Shown here: positions 34,165-42,805 of the stretch, in pieces
Position numbering within the stretch: position 1 is the stretch's first letter
How the letters are laid out: each line of letters opens with the position of its first letter
DNA from: DTU089 sp964421815
Lineage (GTDB): Bacteria; Bacillota; Clostridia; Oscillospirales; Acutalibacteraceae
Length of the DNA: 64,000 nt
Direction: 5' to 3'
NCBI GenBank assembly: GCA_964421815.1
Contig: CAYQYT010000006.1
Span: 1 to 64,000 of the forward strand
Notes under the pieces: model-generated
Seen by the model: only the letters and a program-made list of their open reading frames with translations
What the model was told of the DNA's origin: nothing
The model's database searches: none
Program-made: the position numbers and the translations under genes

Positions 34165-35066
34165 ATACTGAAAAAATTACTTGCATTTTCGTAAAAAAGT
34201 TTTTTCAGTAGAACTTCATCATAACCCTTTTCTTTTAATCTCAAATATATATTCGGTATATTTTCAATGCCTTTAAAATCCCTATGAACACTGCACCCGT
34301 CATAATCACTGCCGATAGCAATAGCATCTTCACATCCCAAAGACAACATATAATCAATTTGACGGCAGAGTGCTTCAACACCTTGTGAATTTTCATCCTC
34401 AATAAAATCCTGACAGAAATTAAGACCTATTAAACCTTTACGTTCCTTAATAATTTGAATTTGATCATCACTTAAATTCCGCTTTCTTCCATATACATTG
34501 TTTACAATATCAGCATTGGAGTGGCTTGCAACAATGGGTTTTTTTGAAATATTTGCAAACTCAAAGAAACTTTGTTTATTAAGGTGGGAAACATCAAGTA
34601 TAATCCCCATATCTTCCGCCGTTCTTATAAATTCCCTACCGAAATCAGTTATACCACCTTCTGAAAAAGCACCTGAAGCAATCTCATTTTTCCCGTTCCA
34701 TGTAAGTGTTATTAAGCGTACACCCTTTGAATAAAGCTGCTCCAATCCCTCAATTGTACCCCCGCAGGCAGAGCCGCCCTCAACTGCAAGAATCGCTTTA
34801 ACAGGAGTTGTTTTATTTTCAGAATACAGAGAGATTAAATCCTTGTTCTTTTCAATTTCATTATAATAGTAGTTTGCTGTTTTATTAAAATAATTTACGG
34901 CTTCAGCTCCGCGAAGTTCATCTGAAATCCATATTGCAAAAATCTGCACATACTCGCCCAGTATTTTCCCTCTGTCCAAATCAATTGATAACGAGTTCTT
35001 TTTTAACGGGAAATTTTTTTCACAACACTCCCCTATTGTATCACAATGCAAATCAAAATAATTCAT
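34143..35066 (-). CDS. Membrane dipeptidase (peptidase M19)
   Basis: A zinc dipeptidase of 307 residues from the renal dipeptidase family. Metal and family motifs are FDLHCDT at the N-terminus, AILAVEGGSA with the bridging Glu, DVSHLN, ASHSNA and IGSDYDG. It is shorter than many members (~350-400) but no core block is missing. It has no signal peptide, so it is probably cytosolic, acting on dipeptides or other amides. The ATG at 35066 is set by TTGAGG upstream; an in-frame TTG at 35078 overlaps yraN. It follows yraN-rnhB in the same direction. Confidence 0.9.
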   Translation of the reverse strand: MNYFDLHCDTIGECCEKNFPLKKNSLSIDLDRGKILGEYVQIFAIWISDELRGAEAVNYFNKTANYYYNEIEKNKDLISLYSENKTTPVKAILAVEGGSACGGTIEGLEQLYSKGVRLITLTWNGKNEIASGAFSEGGITDFGREFIRTAEDMGIILDVSHLNKQSFFEFANISKKPIVASHSNADIVNNVYGRKRNLSDDQIQIIKERKGLIGLNFCQDFIEDENSQGVEALCRQIDYMLSLGCEDAIAIGSDYDGCSVHRDFKGIENIPNIYLRLKEKGYDEVLLKKLFYENASNFFSIKKCLRF

Positions 35067-35074
35067 TACTAACC

Positions 35075-35428
35075 TCAAAAAGCATTTTCGATATGATTTA
35101 TACTTTGCAGTTCTTTGCCCTCCACAAAAACTTCAATAATATCAAACCTGATGTTTTTTACATCGTGTGTACCTTTATTCATATATACTGCCGCTGCGCT
35201 TTTAATATTTTCCTGTTTATGAATATCAACTGCATCGGCAGGATTTGTTAAACCTCCTATTTGTCTGGTTTTAACCTCAATAAAACATAAAACATCTTTC
35301 TTTTGTGCAATGATATCAATTTCACCCTTAAATGTTTTAAAATTTGCCGCTTTAATTTTATAATTATTGTATCTTAAATATTTTGCGGCAAATTGTTCTC
35401 CCAAGGCGCCCAAAAGAGTACTGTTCAT
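35075..35428 (-). CDS. UPF0102 family protein YraN
   Basis: A small nuclease-fold protein of 117 residues. The core GEIDIIAQKKDVLCFIEVKTR is the PD-(D/E)XK-like pattern of the UPF0102 family, following the N-terminal block LGEQFAAKYLRYNNYKI. Its function is uncertain; a role in DNA processing or repair is often suggested. Its ATG overlaps the rnhB stop (ATGA), the classic rnhB-yraN gene pair. Confidence 0.93.
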   Translation of the reverse strand: MNSTLLGALGEQFAAKYLRYNNYKIKAANFKTFKGEIDIIAQKKDVLCFIEVKTRQIGGLTNPADAVDIHKQENIKSAAAVYMNKGTHDVKNIRFDIIEVFVEGKELQSINHIENAF

Positions 35429-36033
35429 GAGTTTTCCCCCAATATATTTTTCAAAAAACTTCTTCTGTGAATTTCGGAGATGCCGTATTTTTCAATCATT
35501 TCGTAATGAAGTTTTGTTCCGTACCCTTTGTGCTTGGAGAACTGATATTGGGGGAACTTTTCATCCATCGCAAGCATAAATCTATCTCGACTGACCTTGG
35601 CTATAATTGATGCTGCCGCAACTGACATACACTTACTGTCACCTTTGACTATTGTAATTTCCTTTACCCCTGTATTGGGGTATCTGTTACCGTCAATGTA
35701 TGCAAGGTCGGGTTTTATATTAAGTCCTTCTACAGCACGTTTCATTGCAAGAAAAGTTGCATTAAGAATATTTACTTGGTCAATTTCCTTTTCCGTTGCA
35801 ACACCAACCGACCAAGAAACAGCATCCCTTACTATATCATCATATACTAAATCCCGTTTCTTCTCAGATAGTTTTTTAGAATCATTGAGAATGTCATGGG
35901 TATAGTTTTCGGGCAAAATTACCGCCGCCGCAAAAACGGGCCCTGCAAGAGGTCCGCGACCCGCCTCATCAACTCCGCAGACAACATTAAATCCCTCATT
36001 ATGGGCTTCTGTTTCATAAGAATAATCCAACAT
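35425..36033 (-). CDS. rnhB: Ribonuclease HII
   Basis: Cleaves RNA in RNA-DNA hybrids and at single ribonucleotides in DNA. The 202-residue protein has the catalytic motif GVDEAGRGPLAGPV (Asp-Glu), a further Asp in LAYIDG and the SIIAKVSRDR block. The HKGYGT and RRSFLKNIL C-terminal motifs are also typical. The ATG at 36033 has AGGAG seven bases upstream; another ATG six bases earlier is too close to that site. Member of a cluster with rbgA and signal peptidases, as in many Clostridia. Confidence 0.95.
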   Translation of the reverse strand: MLDYSYETEAHNEGFNVVCGVDEAGRGPLAGPVFAAAVILPENYTHDILNDSKKLSEKKRDLVYDDIVRDAVSWSVGVATEKEIDQVNILNATFLAMKRAVEGLNIKPDLAYIDGNRYPNTGVKEITIVKGDSKCMSVAAASIIAKVSRDRFMLAMDEKFPQYQFSKHKGYGTKLHYEMIEKYGISEIHRRSFLKNILGENS

Positions 36034-36052
36034 AAACATACTCCTAAAATAA

Positions 36053-36082
36053 AAATCCCGAAGAAACATCTTCGAGATTATT
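36053..36082 (-). terminator. Hairpin between rbgA and rnhB
   Basis: On the minus strand AATC-CGAAG pairs with CTTCG-GATT, followed by TTTATTTT. It may attenuate read-through from rbgA into rnhB. Confidence 0.65.
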
Positions 36083-36091
36083 TTATATTAT

Positions 36092-36958
36092 TTATTCCGG
36101 TAATTCAAGAGTAAGTCTGCCCAATTTTCCGCCACGATACTCGTCAAGGAGCATAATTGCCGCCCTCTCGCAGTCAATTTCACCGCCGGAAATGAGCATA
36201 CCTCTTTTTCGACCTATCATTTCAAGAATTTCGTAATCTTCTTTATCTTCAAAGTCCGATATTTTATAACGTTCCCTTATTAGGTTAGAATAGCCGTTTT
36301 TAAGCACGTTAATAAGCCTGATAGCAAGAATCTCACTATCAAGAATCTCGTCCTTAACGGAGCCTATAAACGCCAATTTATCGCCAACTGCCTTATCATC
36401 AAACTTTGGCCACAATACACCGGGCGTATCAAGAAGTTCGACCCCGTTACCAACGGCAAACCAACTGTTTGAACGGGTAACTCCGGGCTTATCGGCAACC
36501 TTTGCACGATTTCTGCCCGCCATTTTATTTATAAACGAGGATTTTCCCGTATTGGGTATTCCCACAACCATAACACGCAGGGGTTTACCCGCCATGCCCT
36601 TTTCCTCATTACGTTGGATTTTATCTTTTAAAATTTCACGTACCATGGGCAGATATGCGTTCAATCCTTTACCGCTTCGGCAATCCACGGGAAGAGCATA
36701 CATGCCTTTGTTCTTGTAATATTCAACCCATTTGGCTGTTGCCTTTTCGTCAGCAACATCGCACTTATTTAAAAGAACAATCCTGGGTTTATTGCCAATC
36801 ATCTCAACAAGTTCGGGATTTGAAGAGCTCAAAGGAATCCTCGCGTCAACAAGTTCTGTCACTAAATCCACAAATGGCAGACATTCTTTTATAAGTCTGC
36901 GTGTTTTTGCCATGTGACCGGGAAACCACTGAACCGTTTGTTTTTGATAATCACTCAT
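36092..36958 (-). CDS. rbgA: Ribosome biogenesis GTPase YlqF/RbgA
   Basis: A circularly permuted GTPase of 288 residues that assists late 50S assembly. The G4 motif NKCD comes first (about residue 63), then G1 GIPNTGKSS (about 133) and G3 DTPGVLWP (about 178), the permuted order typical of this family. WFPGHMAKTRRLI at the N-terminus is diagnostic. Its ATG overlaps the upstream signal peptidase gene by 8 nt. Confidence 0.95.
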   Translation of the reverse strand: MSDYQKQTVQWFPGHMAKTRRLIKECLPFVDLVTELVDARIPLSSSNPELVEMIGNKPRIVLLNKCDVADEKATAKWVEYYKNKGMYALPVDCRSGKGLNAYLPMVREILKDKIQRNEEKGMAGKPLRVMVVGIPNTGKSSFINKMAGRNRAKVADKPGVTRSNSWFAVGNGVELLDTPGVLWPKFDDKAVGDKLAFIGSVKDEILDSEILAIRLINVLKNGYSNLIRERYKISDFEDKEDYEILEMIGRKRGMLISGGEIDCERAAIMLLDEYRGGKLGRLTLELPE

Positions 36959-37571
36959 AATCGTATATATTAAAATTCCCGAAAGGTAAAAGTCTTACTA
37001 CGGCTTTACCCAACACATATCTTTCATCAAATGAACTGATTTTTACAGAACGGCTGTCCGTTGAGCCGTTTCTGTTATCACCCATGCAAAAGATTTCGCC
37101 TTCCGGAACCGTGTACGGAAATGTAACATCGTCAATTTTAGGAAGAATATAATCCTCCTTTGTATAAGGCTCTTCAAGAGCAACACCGTCAACATAAACT
37201 GTGCCCGTACTGAAATCAATATCTATGGTTTCACCGCCTTTTGCAATAACACGTTTAATAAGCGGTTCATTAAAATAATTGGGTTGTGTGATAACTACAA
37301 TATCTCCCCGTTCATAACTGTCTTTTTGAATTGTAATAAGCCAGTCATTGTTCTGCAAAGTATTTGTCATGGAAGAACCCTCGACACCTACAAGGCGGAA
37401 AAAAAACGTAAATACAACTGCAATAATAATAAACGAGGTCATAATTATTGACACAAAATCATAAATAGAAAGGTACTTACTGCCTTTTTTGTTTTCTTTC
37501 TTTTTGTTGTTTTTAACCTCTGTAACAGTTTCTTCGGTTATAATATCGGTAATTTTTTCGTCACTATACAT
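36951..37571 (-). CDS. Signal peptidase I (second of two)
   Basis: A type I signal peptidase of 206 residues with a longer N-terminal cytosolic segment, a transmembrane helix at about 40-63, and then the catalytic domain. The nucleophilic Ser is in VEGSSMTNTL, the general-base Lys in IKRVIAKGG, and the GDNRNGSTDSR block is present. Tandem with the following peptidase gene, one base apart. It may differ in substrate preference or timing. Confidence 0.93.
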   Translation of the reverse strand: MYSDEKITDIITEETVTEVKNNKKKENKKGSKYLSIYDFVSIIMTSFIIIAVVFTFFFRLVGVEGSSMTNTLQNNDWLITIQKDSYERGDIVVITQPNYFNEPLIKRVIAKGGETIDIDFSTGTVYVDGVALEEPYTKEDYILPKIDDVTFPYTVPEGEIFCMGDNRNGSTDSRSVKISSFDERYVLGKAVVRLLPFGNFNIYDYE

Positions 37572-37572
37572 T

Positions 37573-38157
37573 TTATTCCACCGTCCAATCGCCTAAGGGA
37601 AAAACTCTGAGCAGAACTTTTCCCACAATATATCTCTCGTCAACACAACCAACCCTTGTAGAGCGGCTGTCCAGTGAATTTGCTCTGTTATCGCCTAAAA
37701 CAAAAACAGCACCTTCAGGAACCGTAATCGGAAATGCAATATCAAACTGCTGGGTTGTCAGTTCGTCGGTGTAATCCTCTTCCGTTCCGTTAACGGTGAC
37801 AACACCGGTTGTAAAATTTATATCAACAGTATCGCCGCCGACTGCAATTATACGCTTAACTATGGGTTCATCCAAATCCACTGTTTCGGATATTACTACC
37901 ACATCGCCCCTTTGAACTTTATAACCAACGGTCGAAACAATCAATTTATCATTGTGCTGAAGCGTAGGTTTCATTGAAGGACCGTTAACATCGAACACTC
38001 TGAAAAAGAAAGTAAAAAGAATTGTTGCAACTACAAGTGCAGCTATTATAGTTTCAAACACCTCAAAAATATTCAGCTTTGTCAACTCGAATTTTTTTTG
38101 TTTTTTGGGGGATAACTCTCCGCCCAAAGTAATATTGTATTCTTCTGTCCGATGCAT
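37573..38157 (-). CDS. Signal peptidase I (first of two)
   Basis: A 194-residue type I signal peptidase: transmembrane helix about 31-52, Ser in VNGPSMKPTL, Lys in VKRIIAVGG, and GDNRANSLDSR. The ATG at 38157 has GAGGTG six bases upstream; a GTG nine bases earlier overlaps that site. It lies between rplS and the second peptidase gene, probably in one transcript with rbgA. Confidence 0.93.
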   Translation of the reverse strand: MHRTEEYNITLGGELSPKKQKKFELTKLNIFEVFETIIAALVVATILFTFFFRVFDVNGPSMKPTLQHNDKLIVSTVGYKVQRGDVVVISETVDLDEPIVKRIIAVGGDTVDINFTTGVVTVNGTEEDYTDELTTQQFDIAFPITVPEGAVFVLGDNRANSLDSRSTRVGCVDERYIVGKVLLRVFPLGDWTVE

Positions 38158-38279
38158 AGAACTCACCTCTCATAACACAATAATAACTATAATAAAAGAA
38201 TGATTATTTGCTTAAAGTCGTCAAAGCGACTCTGCTTTTCATTATTATTTAATTATTATAACACTTTACCATAAAAGAA

Positions 38280-38312
38280 ATCAAGGGCAGATTTTACATC
38301 TGCCCCCTTCTC
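38280..38312 (-). terminator. Terminator of rplS
   Basis: On the minus strand GGGCAGAT pairs with AATCTGCCC, then TTGATTTCTTTT. Confidence 0.75.
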
Positions 38313-38320
38313 GACTAAAA

Positions 38321-38665
38321 TCAGCCGATTTTTTCCTTAACCTTAGAAGCCTTGCCGACTCTGTCACGAAGATAATAAAGTTTTGCACGGCGAACTTTAC
38401 CGTAACGAACAACTTTAACAGCCGCAACGTTGGGTGAGTGAACAGGGAAAACCCTTTCAACACCTACGCCGTAAGCAACACGGCGAACTGTGAACGTTTC
38501 GCTGATACCGCTACCGTTCTTTGCAATAACCGTACCTTCAAAAGCCTGGATTCTTTCTCTCTCGCCTTCACGAATTTTAACGTCGATTCTAACAGTATCA
38601 CCAACGTTGAAAGCGGGCTTCTCAGCCTTAAGGCTGTCCTGTGCAATAAGTTTTAATGCGTCCAT
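38321..38665 (-). CDS. rplS: 50S ribosomal protein L19
   Basis: A 114-residue ribosomal protein at the 30S-50S interface. KPAFNVGDTVRIDVKIREG, RIQAFEGTVIAKNGSGI, ETFTVRRVAYGVGVERVFP and the basic C-terminus RRAKLYYLRDRVGKASKVKE are fully typical. The ATG at 38665 has GGAGG at the right distance; an upstream TTG/ATG reading at 38701 would add 12 residues within the leader. The leader may hold an autoregulatory structure. Confidence 0.97.
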   Translation of the reverse strand: MDALKLIAQDSLKAEKPAFNVGDTVRIDVKIREGERERIQAFEGTVIAKNGSGISETFTVRRVAYGVGVERVFPVHSPNVAAVKVVRYGKVRRAKLYYLRDRVGKASKVKEKIG

Positions 38666-38790
38666 AATAAACCTCCGAATTTTTTCAAGCGTTCTTATCA
38701 TACAGACAGCGGACCGCCAGCTTTAATGTTGCCATTAACTGCCGTTGTTGGAAAACAACGCACACATAGACTTGATAATAATATCATACA
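38666..38790 (-). promoter_or_regulatory. Possible L19 mRNA leader
   Basis: About 120 nt upstream of rplS are rich in short complementary arms, such as GCGTTGTTTTCCAACAACGGC and GGCGGTCCGC on the minus strand. Firmicutes often have an L19 leader RNA that represses rplS. I cannot fold or match it to the known consensus here. Confidence 0.35.
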
Positions 38791-38828
38791 AATCTGCAAA
38801 AATCAATAGTTTTTTTGAAAATCTTTAA

Positions 38829-38892
38829 TATAGCCGAAAATAGCCGAATCCCATATGCCTATTAAATAAATCTTTGACACATTCGATATAGC
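38829..38892. repeat. Palindromic intergenic repeat, copy 1
   Basis: TATAGCCGAAAATAGCCGAA starts the element and an ATTCGATATAGC arm ends it. The same left arm occurs, in inverted form, as the right arm of a similar element at 59106-59164. Both copies are followed by AAAA. Confidence 0.55.
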
Positions 38893-38929
38893 AAAACAGA
38901 GAGGATTACTCCCCCCTGTTTACTTTGTT

Positions 38930-40453
38930 TTATACCGCAGGAATAAAAATTATTTTCATATTTCCCGTTGTATCACAGTCCAGACCGTTTTCCTCTGCTA
39001 TTGCCTTTACTGTTGTATTGTAACGTCTTGCAATGGACCAAAGGCTTTCGGACTCCTCGGGGAAATAAACCGTTATTGCATTTGATTTGCGCTGAACTTG
39101 AACCTCGCTTTCCGTAATATCGGTCACTGTGTCAAATTCTACATTTTCAAAAACCGTACCTATAATATTGATCTCCGCACGAACATCAATACCATTGTTT
39201 CCTTTTTCCACACAATCAAGACTTATTACGTTAATGTTAGGCAAACAATAAATATTGTTCTTTTCCGAGGTAATTTTCCTTTCATACTTAAAATCGAGAA
39301 TTTTATTGATATTTGTAAGACTGCCCGACACATCTTTGAGCAGTACTGACAGGTTGAGACTTCCGCAAACGCATATCAGTGCATCTTCTTTTTTTACCGT
39401 CACATTGGAAACATGGCAGGTTGAATCAAGCACCTTGCTGACCCCTTCACCCGAAACCTGAAAATCACTTTTGAAAATAAATGTATCACGAATTTCGTCC
39501 AAGGGTACAAAGAAAGTATAGGGCTGTTTTTTCAACTCAATGCTTCCGCCCACCGCGTAGGCATCACTTATAACGGTCAGTTCCTTTTCCTCCCACATAC
39601 AGACGGAAGCATCAATACCCAATGCAATATCAAATGCGGTTCCCCCACCGTCCTGTTCATTTTTTTGTAAAACATCAACAGCGGTTACGTTAAGGCTCAC
39701 ATTACCCGAATACCGTTCCTCCATCCCATCAAATTCAATAATCTGATTTATGGGAAGCGAATGTTTTACCCGTTCGGTGCAGGATTTATCGGCAACGGGG
39801 ACATAGCATATATCCACCGTTGCGTCACCTTTCACCATAATTTTGTTGCTTATTTTTTTAATTTCGGTGCAGACTGCACTTGCATGGGTACTGACAATAA
39901 ATGCACATGCATTCGGCAGAGAAATAGTATCGCTCATTGAAAATGCCCTTGTTTTTTTGCATCCCAAAGACATCGCTCTGACAGGAATGCATTTTTCTTC
40001 TATACAGGTGTTTTCTCCTGTTGAGATAATTTCTTCCGTTTCTTCAAAATAGGCGGTTATTTTTATAACAACTCCCGCCTTGATTTCCGCCCGTTTAGTG
40101 CTTGTGGCACGGCAGTTAACATAGGAAACCTCTGTTTCGCAATTAACATCCGTTGCATCGTTGAAAATACTGTTTTCACAATGGCGGGTAAACGGTCGGC
40201 TTTGGGAAAAGGTATAAATCCCACCATCCTCCGCCGTATAAATCATCCGCAAATCACATTCGCCGTCAACTGTAACTCTCTCACCCACCGCCTTACAGGA
40301 ATTCACTTTAATATGTGCCGCGGATTTTACGATACGTAAAATTTCCGGCATGTATTCCGGCAAGGAAAAGTCCGCTTCAACGCACTCCTCAACGGAATTG
40401 TCCTTAACTGTTCTCAATATTTTATAATTCTCTCTTTTTAAGACTATGTCCAT
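38930..40453 (-). CDS. SipL-like spore coat/cortex morphogenesis protein (SPOCS + LysM)
   Basis: A 507-residue cytosolic protein with repeated DUF3794/SPOCS domains: one at about 35-125 (VEADFSLPEYMPEILRIVKS), further ones at about 175-270 and 320-420. A C-terminal LysM domain lies at about 455-505 (YFPEESESLWSIARRYNTT). This architecture is that of SipL, which partners SpoIVA in assembling the forespore coat in Clostridioides difficile. GGGAG ribosome site. It supports a sporulating host. Confidence 0.85.
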   Translation of the reverse strand: MDIVLKRENYKILRTVKDNSVEECVEADFSLPEYMPEILRIVKSAAHIKVNSCKAVGERVTVDGECDLRMIYTAEDGGIYTFSQSRPFTRHCENSIFNDATDVNCETEVSYVNCRATSTKRAEIKAGVVIKITAYFEETEEIISTGENTCIEEKCIPVRAMSLGCKKTRAFSMSDTISLPNACAFIVSTHASAVCTEIKKISNKIMVKGDATVDICYVPVADKSCTERVKHSLPINQIIEFDGMEERYSGNVSLNVTAVDVLQKNEQDGGGTAFDIALGIDASVCMWEEKELTVISDAYAVGGSIELKKQPYTFFVPLDEIRDTFIFKSDFQVSGEGVSKVLDSTCHVSNVTVKKEDALICVCGSLNLSVLLKDVSGSLTNINKILDFKYERKITSEKNNIYCLPNINVISLDCVEKGNNGIDVRAEINIIGTVFENVEFDTVTDITESEVQVQRKSNAITVYFPEESESLWSIARRYNTTVKAIAEENGLDCDTTGNMKIIFIPAV

Positions 40454-40547
40454 AATATATTAACTCCCTTCATATACCTTCTGTGAAAGTATATTCGGGA
40501 GCAAATTGATATATGATAATGTTGCAATAGTAATTTATATAAAAATG

Positions 40548-40581
40548 TTGATAAAGCAGTAGTTTTGTGTTAAACTAATGT
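40548..40581 (+). promoter_or_regulatory. Conserved upstream element of leader A
   Basis: TTGATA (40548) and TAATGT (40576) separated by 22 bp, immediately before TGCCAAAC. The same 22-bp geometry precedes leaders B and C. The spacing is too long for a standard sigma-A promoter, so the true -35 may lie inside the spacer. Confidence 0.4.
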
Positions 40582-40750
40582 TGCCAAACAAAATCGAATT
40601 ATTTTTCCATTATAGTATGTGTGTTTTTACTTTGGTAAAAATACAAATGCTCTGTTTCTGCATACACATACTATATGGGTTCAGAAGATTTTGTTTGGCG
40701 ACAGAATGGGCTATGTATTTTTCGTGCGTAGCTTCGGCTGCGCATTTTTT
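40582..40750 (+). ncRNA. Structured 5' leader with terminator, copy A
   Basis: GCCAAACAAAATC (40583-40595) pairs perfectly with GATTTTGTTTGGC (40687-40699). Inside, ATAGTATGTGT pairs with ACACATACTAT and TTTTTAC with GTAAAAA. The core GTTTGGCGACAG follows, then a terminator hairpin TGCGTAGCTTCGGCTGCGCA (40725-40744) with six T. AGGGGGG lies directly after, leading into the gene at 40770. The arrangement looks like a cis-acting attenuator or riboswitch-like leader. Confidence 0.65.
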
Positions 40751-40769
40751 ATTTTAGGGGGGTTACATT

Positions 40770-41212
40770 GTGGAAATCAGTGAAGCAAAAGACACCAACG
40801 GCACCTTGGGATTATTAAGACAGGTTTATATGTACAAGAAAATGTACACAAGAAATTTCAACACAATGACAAAGGCTATTGAAATATGTCAAGACCCCGT
40901 TGTCAAAGAATTACTCATAAAATGCCAACAAGATACAGAGGAAATGTATATAACAAAGGGTAGTGTACCGCCGGATTTCATGTCTTCTGAAGATTTAATA
41001 ATAGCCTACCTTTTGGCATATATACAAAAAAAGAAATTAAAGTTCCTAAAGATTATGATGAAACTGTATTTTACAAAGAAAGTCTTGATTGGTTAAAGGA
41101 TTTAAGCGAAAAAGCGAAGATGTGTGAAATGATAAATAATTATGCAGATACCTTGGAGAATTGTTCCGATAAGGGAAATTACGGAAATATCATTCCTTTT
41201 CCCGATGTGTAA
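40770..41212 (+). CDS. DTEEMYI-family small protein, needs -1 frameshift
   Basis: A GTG start at 40770 after AGGGGGG opens a frame of 108 codons ending at 41096. From A-AAA-AAG at 41027-41033 the -1 frame continues cleanly for 60 more codons (GAA ATT AAA...; EIKVPKDYDETVFYKESLDW) to a stop at 41212, giving a product of about 147 residues. The heptamer is exactly in the phase of the dnaX-type slippery site. So it is either programmed frameshifting, a recent one-base deletion or a sequence error. Residues about 50-66 share QDTEEMYIT with the micro-ORFs at 57888 and 58569. Function unknown. Confidence 0.6.
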
Positions 41213-41276
41213 AATAAAATTCTCGATTCCGTAACATTTCAAGAAATACATAATAAAATCATAACACAACCGAAAA

Positions 41277-41313
41277 AGGGGATGTAAAAAAACTTTCGTT
41301 TTTTTACATCCCC
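41277..41313. terminator. Terminator between the small gene and the LCP gene
   Basis: GGGGATGTAAAAAAAC pairs with GTTTTTTTACATCCCC around TTTC, suitable for both strands. Confidence 0.75.
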
Positions 41314-41321
41314 TGTCACAA

Positions 41322-42704
41322 TTATTCGTTAGTCGTATTTTCCGTTGAATCCTCCGTGGGTTCCTCATAGAGAAGTGTGTAGAGCATCTGTCTGTTTTCT
41401 TCAAGGTCAATGGAAATACTTGAACCGTCCCATTGGGATGAATACCACCAGGTATCGTCAAAGGGAATCTGCCGGGAAACAAGGAGCTTGTCCATATCCG
41501 CCCCGGATTTTACAAGGCAGGAGGAAAGACTGCTGATAAGACTCCGGAAATCCCCTGCGGAAAGAGTTGTTTCAATATAGGGGGCAACCTCTTTAACAGT
41601 TGAAACAAGTCCGAATATGCCCACGGGATTCAATTGTCCTTTTACCTTTGAAGCGATTGCGGAAATTACTTTTCTTTGACGTTGGGTTCTCATAAAGTCC
41701 GAGTCAAGTTTACGGATTCGGGCATACCAAAGTGCTTGATAACCGTTAAGATGAACACTCTCCCCGCTTTCAAAGTAATCGGGTTTTGTCTCTTTGCCGT
41801 ATTTGTGACGATTGTTGATATAGTCCGCTTCATCCTCCGTAACCTCAACGTCAACACCGCCCAAACCGTCAATAAGAGCCGTGAACATATCAAAGTTAAC
41901 AGTTGCGTAATCGTCAATTTTAATATGGAAATTCTGTTCAATTGTTTGAATAAGAAGGTTTGCACCGCCCCAGGCGTATGCGGCATTAACCTTTGACTCC
42001 CGTTTACCCGGAATGTCCAAATGGGTATCACGGAGAATTGAACAAATTGTGATTCTGCCCGTTTTCTTGTTAACGGAAGCAATCATAATACTGTCGCTTC
42101 GTGATGCACCGCCGTTTTCTTTGTCGGCACCGATAAGAAGAATGTTTCTGACATTTTTATCGCTTATCAGTTCAATACCTTCAACGTGCTCAATTTTTTC
42201 CGCTTTAGTAAATTTTCCGACTATACTGTTCGCCATTGTGAAAAGTATTCCGCCGAATGCTATGAGAACAACAAGGATGGCGGCAACAATCGTTTTACCC
42301 TTGGATTTTTTCTTATTTGCTCCGCCCCGTCCGTGCCTTGCGTCAAAATCGGAAATTTCGTCCGTGTCCTGCATACTCTTTTTGCGGGTAACGGGAGCGG
42401 GTTGGGGAACACGGGGCACCTCTCGGGTATTCCTTTTGAAATCCTCATTTGCGCGAGCCTCGGATTTGCGTCGGTCTATATAAACAACGTCGCCGTCCTG
42501 TTCCTGTCTTCTACGGCTTCTGCCTATATAGATATCTTCACTTGAGGAATCGCTGAATATATCTTCATAATCGTCTTTTTCATAAGAAGAATGACTGTAT
42601 ATATCTTCATATTTGTCTTTTTCTTTTACATAGCTTAAAAGCTCTATATAGTCATCATTTATCGACATTTTCTTTTCTTCATTTGGGTTTCTTTTATCAG
42701 ACAA
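41322..42704 (-). CDS. LytR-CpsA-Psr family cell-wall glycopolymer ligase
   Basis: A 460-residue membrane protein that attaches wall polymers to peptidoglycan. It has a cytosolic N-terminal region of about 140 residues rich in charged repeats (YEDIYSHSSYEKDDYEDIFS). A transmembrane helix lies at about 144-165, then the LCP domain: NILLIGAD, SRSDSIMI, the Arg-rich ILRDTHLDIPG and YARIRKLDSDFMRTQRQR. The long acidic cytosolic stretch is unusual and could be a regulatory or interaction segment. Convergent with the gene at 40770. Confidence 0.92.
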   Translation of the reverse strand: MSDKRNPNEEKKMSINDDYIELLSYVKEKDKYEDIYSHSSYEKDDYEDIFSDSSSEDIYIGRSRRRQEQDGDVVYIDRRKSEARANEDFKRNTREVPRVPQPAPVTRKKSMQDTDEISDFDARHGRGGANKKKSKGKTIVAAILVVLIAFGGILFTMANSIVGKFTKAEKIEHVEGIELISDKNVRNILLIGADKENGGASRSDSIMIASVNKKTGRITICSILRDTHLDIPGKRESKVNAAYAWGGANLLIQTIEQNFHIKIDDYATVNFDMFTALIDGLGGVDVEVTEDEADYINNRHKYGKETKPDYFESGESVHLNGYQALWYARIRKLDSDFMRTQRQRKVISAIASKVKGQLNPVGIFGLVSTVKEVAPYIETTLSAGDFRSLISSLSSCLVKSGADMDKLLVSRQIPFDDTWWYSSQWDGSSISIDLEENRQMLYTLLYEEPTEDSTENTTNE

Positions 42705-42771
42705 GGGATTTGCTCCTTTTTTATAGAATAGGTTGATTTTAACACAACCTTACATAATTTGCAACTATATA

Positions 42772-42800
42772 AAAATACCCCCGGCAAAGCCGAGGGTAAA
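42772..42800 (-). terminator. Terminator at the end of the Val operon (after ilvE)
   Basis: On the minus strand ACCC-CGGC pairs with GCCG-GGGT, followed by ATTTTTAT. Confidence 0.75.
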
Positions 42801-42805
42801 CTGTA

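Noticed and set aside
40582..40750. Guide RNA of a transposon-encoded nuclease
   Set aside because: No TnpB, IscB or Cas-like gene is in the window, and each leader ends in a terminator followed by a ribosome site, which favours cis regulation.
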